Source: F23-B02 sp963620985
Lineage (GTDB): Bacteria; Bacillota; Clostridia; Oscillospirales; Oscillospiraceae
Direction of reading: 5' to 3'
Length of the DNA: 64,000 bases
Assembly (NCBI GenBank): GCA_963620985.1
Contig: CAVFCI010000004.1
Location: 1 to 64,000, forward strand
The notes under the pieces are model-generated. The model was not told where the DNA came from. It was given only the letters and a program-made list of their open reading frames with translations, and searched no databases. Numbering within the stretch: position 1 is the stretch's first letter; each line of letters begins with the position of its first letter. The position numbers were made by a program, and so were the translations under genes. Below are positions 7,795 through 15,246 of this stretch, one piece after another.

Positions 7795-8229
7795 ATGGCT
7801 AAGATAGCTGCAATTTGCATAAGCGACGTCAGGGGAGTGCAGAAGCACGAGATACCCGAGGCGTTTTTGAAAAAGGACTGGGGCATCGAGGGCGATGCCC
7901 ACGCTGGAAACTGGCACAGGCAGGTGAGCCTGCTGTCGGTCGACAGCGTGCAGAAGCTTCAGGATAAGCTGAGCTTCAAGCTCATGCACGGCGCGTTTGC
8001 CGAAAATATCCTCGTCGAGGGGATGGCGGTGCACACGCTGCCGGTGGGCACGCGCCTGCGAATAGGCAAGGCTCTCTGCGAGGTCACGCAGATCGGCAAG
8101 GAGTGCCACAACGACTGCGCCATACGCAAGGCAGCCGGAGACTGCGTCATGCCGCGAGAGGGCATTTTCGTAAGGGTGCTCGAATCCGGCGCGATCAAGA
8201 CCGGCGATGAGATAGAGACAGTCGAATAA
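7795..8229 (+). CDS. MOSC domain-containing protein
   Basis: A 144-residue stand-alone MOSC (Mo cofactor sulfurase C-terminal) domain. It has GIEGDAHAGNWHRQVSLL near residue 28, the FAENILVEG strand and the conserved cysteine in GKECHNDCAI (about 103), which in this family is proposed to carry sulfur or bind the cofactor. AGGAGG precedes ATG 7795, and the start overlaps the end of moaA by only two bases' distance. Placement after moaA supports a role in molybdenum cofactor handling. Confidence 0.85.
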   Translation: MAKIAAICISDVRGVQKHEIPEAFLKKDWGIEGDAHAGNWHRQVSLLSVDSVQKLQDKLSFKLMHGAFAENILVEGMAVHTLPVGTRLRIGKALCEVTQIGKECHNDCAIRKAAGDCVMPREGIFVRVLESGAIKTGDEIETVE

Positions 8230-8235
8230 AAGCTT

Positions 8236-8270
8236 AACCCCGAAAGTCAAAAGACTTTCGGGGTAGTTTT
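8236..8270. terminator. Bidirectional terminator
   Basis: An 11-bp perfect stem CCCCGAAAGTC-aaaa-GACTTTCGGGG lies between the convergent MOSC and EIIC-like genes, with T-rich tails on both strands. Confidence 0.8.
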
Positions 8271-9375
8271 AATTTAATTTCATGTCGCCGTCCTTTATCC
8301 AGCCGAGCCGGCGGCAGACGATGCCGAACAGCCACGCGAGTACTGCCGGCAGAACGATGGCTATGAGCGCAAGCCCAAGCCAGTCTCCGGCGGTGGGGAC
8401 TATGGCCTGCGCACCGTCTCTGAGCGCCTCCGCCGAGGGGCTCGACCAGCCCGTCCACACGCCGATGGGGCCGACGAGACCGCAGGTGCCCATGCCGGAG
8501 GACACCGCCGCGCCGTTCATCTCGAGCTTGAACACGCAGGTGGCCAGAGGACCGGTCACAGCGCTGGCGGCTATGGCGGGTATCCATATCTTCGGGTTGC
8601 GCACGATGTTGCCCATTTGCAGCATCGAGGTGCCCAGACCCTGCGAGACTATGCCGCCCCAGCCGTTTTCCTTGAACGAAACAACTGCGAAGCCGACCAT
8701 GTTCGCGCAGCAGCCCGCGAGCGCCGCGCCTCCGGCAAGCCCTGTCAGGCTCAGTGCCGCGCAGATGGCAGCCGAGGATATCGGCAGCGTCAGCGCGATG
8801 CCGACAATGACCGAGACGAGCACACCCATGACGAAGGGCTGCTGCGTCGTCGCCCATTTTATGAGCGTTCCGACGGCCATTGCGCCCTTGCCGATGGGGG
8901 CGGCTATGAAATACGCAGCGCCCACGCCGATGAGTATCGTGACGATGGGGGTCACAAGAATGTCTATCTTCGTCTCCTTCGAGACCATTTTGCCGAACTC
9001 GGCCGCGATTATCGCAACGACGTAGACGGCCAGCGGGCCGCCAGCGCCGCCCATTACATTTGTCGCGTAGCCGACAGGTATCAGCGAAAACAGCACCATC
9101 GCCGGAGCGTGCAGCGCGTAGCCTATGGCCACCGCCATTGCAGGTCCGACCATCGCCGAGGCGAATTTGCCTATCGTATAGCCCGTGCCGCCGATCTCGA
9201 TAAGCTGTGCGGCCAGAAAGGATATGCCCAGCTGCGTACCGAGAGTGTCGAGTATCGTGCCGACGAGCAGGGTGCAGAAAAGTCCCTGCGCCATCGCGCC
9301 GAGCGCGTCGATGCCGTAGCGCTTCATGCTGACCTCGATATCCTTGCGCTTGAAAAATGCCTTTACCTTGGACAT
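8269..9375 (-). CDS. PTS EIIC family 2 / PfoR-like membrane protein
   Basis: A 368-residue polytopic membrane protein of the PTS_EIIC_2 (PfoR) family, about ten hydrophobic segments rich in Gly and Ala, with GGTGYTIGKFASAMVGPAMA near residue 62 and EMNGAAVSSGMGTCGLVGPI near 280. No EIIA, EIIB or sugar-metabolism gene is nearby, so phosphotransferase transport of a sugar is doubtful. It sits downstream of the niacin repressor gene but has its own strong promoter, overlapped by a long palindrome. This raises the possibility that it is a NiaR-regulated niacin-related transporter. That is inference; family membership is the firm part. Confidence 0.75.
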   Translation of the reverse strand: MSKVKAFFKRKDIEVSMKRYGIDALGAMAQGLFCTLLVGTILDTLGTQLGISFLAAQLIEIGGTGYTIGKFASAMVGPAMAVAIGYALHAPAMVLFSLIPVGYATNVMGGAGGPLAVYVVAIIAAEFGKMVSKETKIDILVTPIVTILIGVGAAYFIAAPIGKGAMAVGTLIKWATTQQPFVMGVLVSVIVGIALTLPISSAAICAALSLTGLAGGAALAGCCANMVGFAVVSFKENGWGGIVSQGLGTSMLQMGNIVRNPKIWIPAIAASAVTGPLATCVFKLEMNGAAVSSGMGTCGLVGPIGVWTGWSSPSAEALRDGAQAIVPTAGDWLGLALIAIVLPAVLAWLFGIVCRRLGWIKDGDMKLN

Positions 9376-9402
9376 AAGCGATTACCCCATTCAATTCAAA
9401 AA

Positions 9403-9443
9403 AGTAGGCTGCGCACAGTGTCATGACACCTGCGTAGTCTACT
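9403..9443 (-). promoter_or_regulatory. Long palindromic operator, NiaR candidate site
   Basis: Centre GTGTCATGACAC (9418-9429) is a perfect 12-bp palindrome. The symmetry extends outwards as AGTAG-CT-CGCA on both sides with a 2-base slip. It covers the -10 edge and expected start site of the EIIC-like gene. Confidence 0.6.
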
Positions 9444-9469
9444 TTAACGCTGATCGAATGATTTGTCAA
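9441..9469 (-). promoter_or_regulatory. Promoter of the EIIC-like gene
   Basis: On the minus strand, TTGACA (9469-9464), a 17-bp spacer and TAAAGT (9446-9441). Confidence 0.7.
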
Positions 9470-9476
9470 CAGATAA

Positions 9477-9995
9477 TTACCGCGCCTCTGTATAAAGGAA
9501 GCCGGCATCGTCGAGCGCCTTTTTCGTGCGCACGAAGCAGTCATTGTCGGGGCAGGAGAGGACGTGCAGGTGCACACCTCCCGTGAGCGTGCTCAGGGGG
9601 CTTGCTCCGAGCTCGCGGCAGGAGGTCATGAACTGCGAAACGTCATAGCGGCTCGACAGCTGCAGCGGCCCTGTGAGCTGGCCGTACAGCGGGTGCTCGA
9701 CGATCACGTTCATGACCGTGCAGCCGTTATCGACCATGATGTTGAGCTCATCCTCCATGCTGTCAAGATCGTGTACGCAGGCGACGGTGTACTGCTCGCT
9801 GAGCGAGCCGTGATCTATGACGTAGCCTCGCGGCGTAGCCAGAATGCTTTCGCCCGATGCGCGCAGCAGCGCAATGTCGCCGACGATTATCTGGCGGCTC
9901 ACGCCAAGCTCCTTTGCGAATTTCGTCGCGCTTATGGGGCGCTCGGCGTTTTTAAGGGAGAGCATGATATGCTCGCGTCGTTTTGCAGAATCCAT
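9477..9995 (-). CDS. niaR: Niacin-responsive transcriptional repressor NiaR
   Basis: A 172-residue repressor with an N-terminal HTH_11 domain (ISATKFAKELGVSRQIIVGDI, about 19-38) and a C-terminal 3H domain. The metal and nicotinate-binding histidines of that domain are visible in VACVHD, VEHPLYG and GGVHLHVL. NiaR proteins repress niacin uptake and salvage genes when nicotinic acid is present. ATG 9995 is preferred over the ATG six bases upstream, which is only two bases from the GAGG ribosome site. It directly follows pncB, so regulator and target enzyme share a transcript. Confidence 0.88.
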   Translation of the reverse strand: MDSAKRREHIMLSLKNAERPISATKFAKELGVSRQIIVGDIALLRASGESILATPRGYVIDHGSLSEQYTVACVHDLDSMEDELNIMVDNGCTVMNVIVEHPLYGQLTGPLQLSSRYDVSQFMTSCRELGASPLSTLTGGVHLHVLSCPDNDCFVRTKKALDDAGFLYTEAR

Positions 9996-10000
9996 TTGCA

Positions 10001-11446
10001 TTACCTCTTTGCTTCAAGCATTTCGTCCTTGAGCGCCATGAGCTTTTCGGACAGATCGACATAGTACTGATGCGGGAAGTCGAAGCGCTTGACCTCCGGC
10101 CAGAGCGTGGACACCTCGTATGCGCAGCGGCGGCGTATCTCGTCGAGCGTCGGGAGCTCGTACACGAGTTCGCCGTTTTTGAATATGGGAACGAGCAGCT
10201 CCTGTGCGCGGAAGTTTTCCATCGTCTTGCGCTTCCAGCGAGCCACGGGGTCGCAGATCTCAAGCGGCTTTGTGTCGTCAACCGTTTCATCGTGCATACA
10301 TATATAGTCGGCCTCGGCCATGCCGTTTTCGCGCTCAAAGAAGCGGTAGACCTTCTTGAAGCCCGGGTTTGTGATCTTGCCGACGTTTTCGCTGATCTTT
10401 ATCTTGGGTATGATCTCGCCGTTACCGTCCTCAACGGCGCACAGCTTGTACACGCCGCCGAACACGGGGTCGGATTTTGCGGTTATAAGGCGCTCGCCCA
10501 CGCCGAAGGAGTCGATCCTCGCGCCCTGAAGCAGCAGCTCGGTTATAAGGCGCTCGTCAAGGGAGTTGGACACGGTGATCTTACACTCCGGCCAGCCGGC
10601 CTCGTCGAGCATCGCCCGCGCCTTGCGCGTGAGGTAGGCCATATCGCCCGAGTCGAAGCGGATGCCGCATTTTGTTATGCCGAGGGGCTTTAAGACCTCG
10701 TTGAAGGCGCGGATGGCGTTGGGAACGCCGCTTTTGAGCGAGTTATAGGTGTCAACGAGCAGTATCGCGTTGGTAGGATAGGTCTCGCAGTAGGCCTTGA
10801 ACGCCTCGTACTCGGAGTCGAACATCTGCACCCATGAGTGCGCCATCGTGCCGCCGGCGGGAACACCGTAGCGCGTGTCGGAAAGGGCGCAGGCCGTGCC
10901 CGCGCAGCCGCCGATATATGCAGCTCTCGCGCCTGTGACCGCGCCGTCTATGCCCTGTGCGCGGCGCGAGCCGAACTCGAGCACCACTCTGCCCTCGGCT
11001 GCGCGGCAGATGCGGTTTGCCTTGGTGGCGATGAGGCTCTGGTGATTTATCGCAAGCAGAACATAGGTCTCTATAAGCTGCGCCTGTATTGCCGGTGCGC
11101 GAACGGTCATCAGCGGCTCACGCGGGAACACGGGCGTACCCTCCGGCACAGCCCAGATATCGCCCTCAAATTTGAAATTGCGCAGGTATTCGAGGAAGTC
11201 CTCGGAGAACATATTCCTGCCGCGCAGATACTCGATATCCTCGTCATCGAAATGCAGGCTCTGAATATATTCGACCACCTGCTCAAGCCCTGCGGCTATC
11301 GCAAAGCCGCCGTTGTCGGGATTCTGGCGGTAAAATACATCGAAATAGGTGATCTTGTCGCCCATGCCCTGATTGAAGTACCCGTTGCCCATCGTGAGCT
11401 CGTAGTAATCGCACAGCATGGTCAGGTTAAGCTTTCTGTCGGTCAT
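10001..11446 (-). CDS. pncB: Nicotinate phosphoribosyltransferase PncB
   Basis: A 481-residue enzyme joining nicotinate and PRPP to give nicotinate mononucleotide, the entry step of NAD salvage. Family blocks visible are MLCDYYELTMGNGYF at the N-terminus, FGSRRAQGIDGA (about 165) with the loop before the active-site histidine (GGTMAHSWVQ, about 205), and GIRFDSGDMAYL (about 265). ATG 11446 is chosen because the upstream in-frame ATG is itself part of the ATGGAGG ribosome site. It is first in the pncB-niaR operon. Confidence 0.93.
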   Translation of the reverse strand: MTDRKLNLTMLCDYYELTMGNGYFNQGMGDKITYFDVFYRQNPDNGGFAIAAGLEQVVEYIQSLHFDDEDIEYLRGRNMFSEDFLEYLRNFKFEGDIWAVPEGTPVFPREPLMTVRAPAIQAQLIETYVLLAINHQSLIATKANRICRAAEGRVVLEFGSRRAQGIDGAVTGARAAYIGGCAGTACALSDTRYGVPAGGTMAHSWVQMFDSEYEAFKAYCETYPTNAILLVDTYNSLKSGVPNAIRAFNEVLKPLGITKCGIRFDSGDMAYLTRKARAMLDEAGWPECKITVSNSLDERLITELLLQGARIDSFGVGERLITAKSDPVFGGVYKLCAVEDGNGEIIPKIKISENVGKITNPGFKKVYRFFERENGMAEADYICMHDETVDDTKPLEICDPVARWKRKTMENFRAQELLVPIFKNGELVYELPTLDEIRRRCAYEVSTLWPEVKRFDFPHQYYVDLSEKLMALKDEMLEAKR

Positions 11447-11487
11447 AGCTGCCTCCATACGTTAAATGTATGTTAATTCTACCTGTT

Positions 11488-11515
11488 AGTATATATGATA
11501 TTTATTTTTATGCAA
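11488..11515 (-). promoter_or_regulatory. Promoter of pncB-niaR
   Basis: Minus strand TTGCAT (11515-11510), 16-bp spacer, TATACT (11493-11488). A direct repeat TTAAC-atacat-TTAAC lies between promoter and gene. The GTGTCATGACAC palindrome is not present here. Confidence 0.5.
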
Positions 11516-11528
11516 CCATTGATAATAT

Positions 11529-11560
11529 AAAAACGAGCGCTGCAAAACCTTGCAGCGCTC
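11529..11560 (-). terminator. Terminator of the YhgE/Pip-like gene
   Basis: GAGCGCTGCAA-ggtt-TTGCAGCGCTC on the minus strand is followed by GTTTTTATA. Confidence 0.8.
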
Positions 11561-11576
11561 ACAGCTTGTTGAATTG

Positions 11577-13034
11577 TCAGCCTTTGACCTCCGCCTTGCG
11601 CCTTGCTGCGGCGGTGACGATAAGGAACGCCAGCGCGGTGAGCGCAAAGACGACTATCGCAATGAGCTGCAGGGTGCCGGAGTAGCTGCCGTCCTTGAGC
11701 GGATAGGTGTAGCCGTGGTAGCGCGTCAGCAGGCCGAAAATGTTGCAGCCGGCGGAAAGAACGGCGGTGATGATGCCGAGCACGAATGCGCCGCGCCTTC
11801 CGGCAAGGCCGAGCACGCCGCCGATAATGCCGAGTATCGCTGCGACGGCAAGCACGACGTACAGCCCCAGACGCATGTAAAGCTCGTGCGTAACGTCGGC
11901 GACGTGGTGCGCGACGGATTCGCGGAAGCTCTTGCAGACCGCGAGGCACTGATCGAGATCGAGATACGGCTCGCCGTTCCGCAGGGTCACAAGCTCTCCG
12001 TTCTCGTCGTACTTTTTCCAGTCGAAGTCCTCGCCGAGGCGCTGCTCTGGGCCGGGGACCGCCATATCGCCGTTGTGCCGGTAGATCGGCTCGTTCTTGT
12101 AGCAGGTCATGGTGTACTCATCAACGAGCGCCATGCCGTTTTCAAAGGCCTCGAGGTCGTTCAGTCCGGCCTCAAGCTGCGCCGCGCCGTCGGCAAGCTC
12201 CTTTGCACCGGCTGCAAGCTCGCTCTCGCCGTCGGCAAGCGCCTTTTTACCCGCCGCGAGATCCCGTTCGCCCTGAGCAAGCTGCTTTTCGGCCTCGGCC
12301 AGCTGCTGCTCACCGGCTGCAAGCTCCGCCTTGCCCGCCTCAAGCTCCGCAAGGCCGTCCTCATACTGCTTGAGCATCGCCTGACCCTCGGCGACCATGG
12401 TCTGGATATATACGGGGAAGTCCGTCACGTCGGCGGGGATCGAAAGTCCCAGACGCTCGGCAAGCGGTGCGACCCTTCCGGCAAACCATGCCTGCGCACT
12501 GTCAAAGCCGGGCAGCATTGCGACGCTGCCGTCGCGAAACTTGACGTAGGTGTTCACCAGCGGCATGAGCGGCTCGATCTTCGACAGCAGCTCCTTGCCC
12601 TCGTTGTATGCCTCTGTGTTCTCGTCTATAAGCTTCTGCCCCTCGGCTATCTTCTGACGACCTTCCTCAAGAGCCTTTTTACCGGCGGCATAGTCCTTAT
12701 AGCCCTGTTCGAGCGTGGCCTTGCCCTCCTCATAGTCCTTATAGCCCTGACTGAGCGCGGCCTTGCCCTCGTTATATGCCTGCTGTCCCGCGGCATAGTC
12801 GCTCAGACCCTTGGCATAGGTGCCGACACCCTCGCTGTATGCGGCCTCGTTTTCCTTGAGTGCCTCGATAGCCTTTTCAAGCTCGCCCACAACGTCGGCG
12901 GCCTTGGCATCGTCCTCCTTGTACTGCTTGATCGCAAGACCGTCCCTGACACCGAAGCCGGCGGCGGCCAGCGCGAACAGGCAGGAGACAATGAGCAGGA
13001 TGCTGATCGTAGCGGTAAGTGCAGATTTCTTCAT
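11577..13034 (-). CDS. Membrane protein with Leu-x-x-Gly heptad repeats (YhgE/Pip-like)
   Basis: A 485-residue protein with one N-terminal membrane segment (about 7-27) and a long extracytoplasmic stalk. The stalk contains two arrays of heptads of the type Y-x-x-G-K-x-x-L-x-x-G (about 75-140 and 220-290), separated by a globular stretch. Four membrane segments follow near the C-terminus (about 375-480). The heptads are the kind found in YhgE/Pip proteins, which are phage receptors or secretion-linked in other Firmicutes. ATG 13034 has GAGGAGAG upstream; longer starts would cross the operator. It is a single gene with its own terminator. Function unknown; an envelope role is inferred from architecture. 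Confidence 0.65.
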   Translation of the reverse strand: MKKSALTATISILLIVSCLFALAAAGFGVRDGLAIKQYKEDDAKAADVVGELEKAIEALKENEAAYSEGVGTYAKGLSDYAAGQQAYNEGKAALSQGYKDYEEGKATLEQGYKDYAAGKKALEEGRQKIAEGQKLIDENTEAYNEGKELLSKIEPLMPLVNTYVKFRDGSVAMLPGFDSAQAWFAGRVAPLAERLGLSIPADVTDFPVYIQTMVAEGQAMLKQYEDGLAELEAGKAELAAGEQQLAEAEKQLAQGERDLAAGKKALADGESELAAGAKELADGAAQLEAGLNDLEAFENGMALVDEYTMTCYKNEPIYRHNGDMAVPGPEQRLGEDFDWKKYDENGELVTLRNGEPYLDLDQCLAVCKSFRESVAHHVADVTHELYMRLGLYVVLAVAAILGIIGGVLGLAGRRGAFVLGIITAVLSAGCNIFGLLTRYHGYTYPLKDGSYSGTLQLIAIVVFALTALAFLIVTAAARRKAEVKG

Positions 13035-13073
13035 GTCTCTCCTCATCTTTAAATGAACAATTAACGCCGGTGT

Positions 13074-13087
13074 GTGTTTTAAAACAC
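13074..13087 (-). promoter_or_regulatory. Palindromic operator of the YhgE/Pip-like gene
   Basis: GTGTTTTAAAACAC is a perfect 14-bp palindrome, framed by AACGCC and GGCGTT. It lies a few bases after the predicted transcription start and about 40 bases before the ATG. Confidence 0.5.
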
Positions 13088-13099
13088 GGCGTTGTTCAC

Positions 13100-13128
13100 A
13101 TTCTATTAACAAATTCACAGTTTGTCAA
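13100..13128 (-). promoter_or_regulatory. Promoter of the YhgE/Pip-like gene
   Basis: Minus strand TTGACA (13128-13123), 17-bp spacer, TAGAAT (13105-13100). Confidence 0.7.
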
Positions 13129-13181
13129 TACTCATGAGAAAAATATGAGAATTTTTTACCGGCGATACGGTAAAAAGCTCG

Positions 13182-13210
13182 TTGAAATTTTTGCGTGATT
13201 GCGATATATT
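13182..13210 (+). promoter_or_regulatory. Promoter of the DivIVA-like gene
   Basis: TTGAAA (13182-13187), 17-bp spacer, TATATT (13205-13210); the ribosome site GGAGGAA lies at 13229. Confidence 0.65.
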
Positions 13211-13239
13211 TAGTGTATACTCGGAGCGGAGGAAGAATC

Positions 13240-13698
13240 ATGGCAGTAACAATGGAGTTTTTTGACACGATAAGCTTTGATATCGCAAAGCAGAAATATT
13301 ATAACGCCAACAAGGTCGATGCCAGAATGGAGGAGATCAAGGCGGCGTTTGCAGAGCTCATAGAGGAAAACGCGGAGCTCAGGCGGCAGCTGGAGGATGT
13401 GAGCCTGTCCAAGACCAGAGTTGCCGAGCTCATCATGGGCGCTCAGGAGAAGGCTGACGAGATGATAAGGCAGGCCGAGGCCGAGGCGGAGGAGATCATC
13501 AAGAAGGCGAGGCTCGATGCCGACGGCATAGTCATAAGCCGCGAGGCCGAGGCGGGAGCCGGTGTTCTGGGGCTTACGCAGAACCAGCTTGCCGCGATAG
13601 ACAAGCTCAATAAGCAGCTTGATGATTTCAACGTCGCTCAGGCGACGCAGATATTCCGTATAAAGCAGGCGCTCATGAGCATAGCGCTGGATAAATGA
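13240..13698 (+). CDS. DivIVA-like coiled-coil protein
   Basis: A 152-residue, mostly helical, acidic protein. After a short N-terminal segment (FFDTISFDIAKQKYYNANKVD) it has a long coiled coil from about 28 to 110 rich in Glu, Ala and Lys. The pattern resembles the DivIVA/GpsB group of cell-division and pole-organising proteins, but the lipid-binding N-terminal motif is not clear, so the family call is tentative. It has its own promoter and terminator, divergent from the YhgE/Pip-like gene. GGAGGAA precedes ATG 13240. Confidence 0.55.
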   Translation: MAVTMEFFDTISFDIAKQKYYNANKVDARMEEIKAAFAELIEENAELRRQLEDVSLSKTRVAELIMGAQEKADEMIRQAEAEAEEIIKKARLDADGIVISREAEAGAGVLGLTQNQLAAIDKLNKQLDDFNVAQATQIFRIKQALMSIALDK

Positions 13699-13702
13699 GC
13701 AT

Positions 13703-13736
13703 AAAAAATCCGAGGCAGGTGGCCTCGGATTTTTTT
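13703..13736 (+). terminator. Rho-independent terminator
   Basis: AAAAAATCCGAGGC-aggtg-GCCTCGGATTTTTT directly after the DivIVA-like gene. Confidence 0.85.
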
Positions 13737-13739
13737 CGT

Positions 13740-13957
13740 ATCAAACGAGAGCCACTGCGTTGGGCTCTCGTTTGATACGGCTGCGGCTCGCGGCAGCGCA
13801 TAACTCGAACGTTTGCGAGCCGAGAAGTATTTTCTCCGACGCGCATGCCGCCGGAGAAAATGAACTGGACTCTATTTGCGCCTGCGGGCGCAAACTCTGC
13901 GAGGCTTTTTCGGCGTACACCAAAAATCCTTCGCGGAGTTTTTTGCTTATTCGGTGT
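13740..13957. repeat. Gene-free hairpin-rich block
   Basis: Four successive inverted repeats: ATCAAACGAGAGCC/GGCTCTCGTTTGAT (13740-13776, 14 bp perfect), CGGCTCGC/GCGAGCCG, ATTTTCTCC/GGAGAAAAT and TTTGCGCC-tgc-GGGCGCAAA. None is followed by a T run, so they are not ordinary terminators. The block resembles the palindromic intergenic elements elsewhere in the window but is not a copy of them. Confidence 0.55.
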
Positions 13958-14629
13958 TTATCCCAGCAGCTGGATGACCTCATCGGCCGTGGCTGAGGTG
14001 AGGAATGCACCGTCGCCGAAGTCGGCATAGACGCTGTCTCCGCTGATGTAGATAAGCAGCTCCTCGCCGTCGGGAAGCAGGACACGGTAGTCCGGCTCAC
14101 CGTCGGGCTCGCTCTCCTCCGCGTCATCGCGCACGGCTGTGAGCAGTGCGCCGAGACTTTCGGCTGTTGCCTCATCGACCGTGGCTGCGGAGGAGTAAGC
14201 CTGCTGCGGATACACTGCTTCATCCTCGGCAGAGTCGTCGCTGTACGCCGCCGTCCCGTTGGTGACGGTCTGGGCATCTCTCAAGAAGCTCTCGCCGCCG
14301 TCGGAGCCGCCGTGGTTTAACACGCCGCTTTTCGCTCCGGCGAAAATGACCAGCGCGATGCAGGCCGCGGCGGAGAGGTATTTTATCCACACTATGCCGC
14401 TTTTCTTTTTCGGCTTTGCCGTGATGCCGGACATGATCCTCTCATGCAGACCCTCCGGCAGGGGCTCGGGCTCGCGCAGACCCTCGGATATCGCGCAGAA
14501 CGCCTCGTAAACGCGCCTGCACTCGGGGCAGGAGTCCATGTGCTCACGCACGAGAGTGTGCTCCTCCTCGTCCAGCTCGCCGTCGAGAAGGCAGCTTATC
14601 ATTTCTCTGCACTCATTGCAATCTATCAT
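13958..14629 (-). CDS. Anti-sigma factor with zinc-finger N-terminus
   Basis: A 223-residue single-pass membrane protein. The N-terminal zf-HC2 domain has the ligands in HMDSCPECRRVYEAF (H-x3-C-x2-C, about 30-37), the ZAS motif of anti-sigma factors that sequester ECF sigma factors. A membrane segment lies at about 80-98, followed by an extracytoplasmic, Ser/Ala/acid-rich region ending in a small folded domain. Its start overlaps the stop of the upstream sigma gene by four bases, confirming the pair. The activating signal is unknown. Confidence 0.85.
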   Translation of the reverse strand: MIDCNECREMISCLLDGELDEEEHTLVREHMDSCPECRRVYEAFCAISEGLREPEPLPEGLHERIMSGITAKPKKKSGIVWIKYLSAAACIALVIFAGAKSGVLNHGGSDGGESFLRDAQTVTNGTAAYSDDSAEDEAVYPQQAYSSAATVDEATAESLGALLTAVRDDAEESEPDGEPDYRVLLPDGEELLIYISGDSVYADFGDGAFLTSATADEVIQLLG

Positions 14630-15246
14630 GCTTTGCCGCCTCCTTTCGTGACATTTGACGCAAATGCTTCGGGAAGGTTCCCGCTTTCAAGCAAAAATGC
14701 GCATAATTTTTTCCGAGCACGGAAAATGCGCGACTTGACCGTGCCCTCCTCGAGCGAGAGCGCCGCGCCTATCTCGGCATAGCTCATGCCGCCGAGCTCG
14801 CGCATGGCGAGTATCTGCCGCTGATTGTCCGGCAGCAGCTTCAGCCCCTCCGAGAGCGACTGCATGCCGAGTTTTTTCATAAGCTGCTCCTCGGGACCTG
14901 CGGCGGGGTCGGGTATCTCCAGCTGAATGTCCTCGTCCTCGCCGCCGCCCAGAGTGAGCGAGGTCTGCGGCCTGCGGCTTCTGGCACGCAGAAAGTCGAG
15001 GCAGACGTTCGAGCATATCCTGTAGAGCCACACGGAAAACTTGCTGTCGCCCCTGAACGAGGACAGGCTGCTGTACGCCTTTATAAAGGTCTCCTGCGTC
15101 ATGTCGGCTGCGTCCTCGCGGTTTGACAGCATGCGCAGCGCCAGATTGTACACCGTGCTCTCGTAGCGCAAAACGAGCTCCTCAAAGGCGTTCGCGTCGC
15201 CGCCGAGGACCCTTTCTATTATCTCTTTTTCGGAAAAGCTATTCAT
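14626..15246 (-). CDS. ECF-type RNA polymerase sigma factor
   Basis: A 206-residue sigma-70 family protein of the ECF (SigW-like) group. Region 2 covers about 20-90, with DAADMTQETFIKAYSSLSSF and the RNA polymerase/-10 recognition helix. Region 4 covers about 130-185, with LPDNQRQILAMRELGGMSY and EEGTVKSRIFRARKKL. An acidic linker separates them. It is followed by its anti-sigma gene and preceded by dusB, both overlapping (ATGA), so it is embedded in a housekeeping operon. I saw no separate autoregulated promoter. Confidence 0.9.
   Translation of the reverse strand: MNSFSEKEIIERVLGGDANAFEELVLRYESTVYNLALRMLSNREDAADMTQETFIKAYSSLSSFRGDSKFSVWLYRICSNVCLDFLRARSRRPQTSLTLGGGEDEDIQLEIPDPAAGPEEQLMKKLGMQSLSEGLKLLPDNQRQILAMRELGGMSYAEIGAALSLEEGTVKSRIFRARKKLCAFLLESGNLPEAFASNVTKGGGKA

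Noticed and set aside
11577..13034. DNA tandem repeat in the YhgE/Pip-like gene
   Set aside because: The repetition is at protein level (heptads with varied codons), typical of the family.
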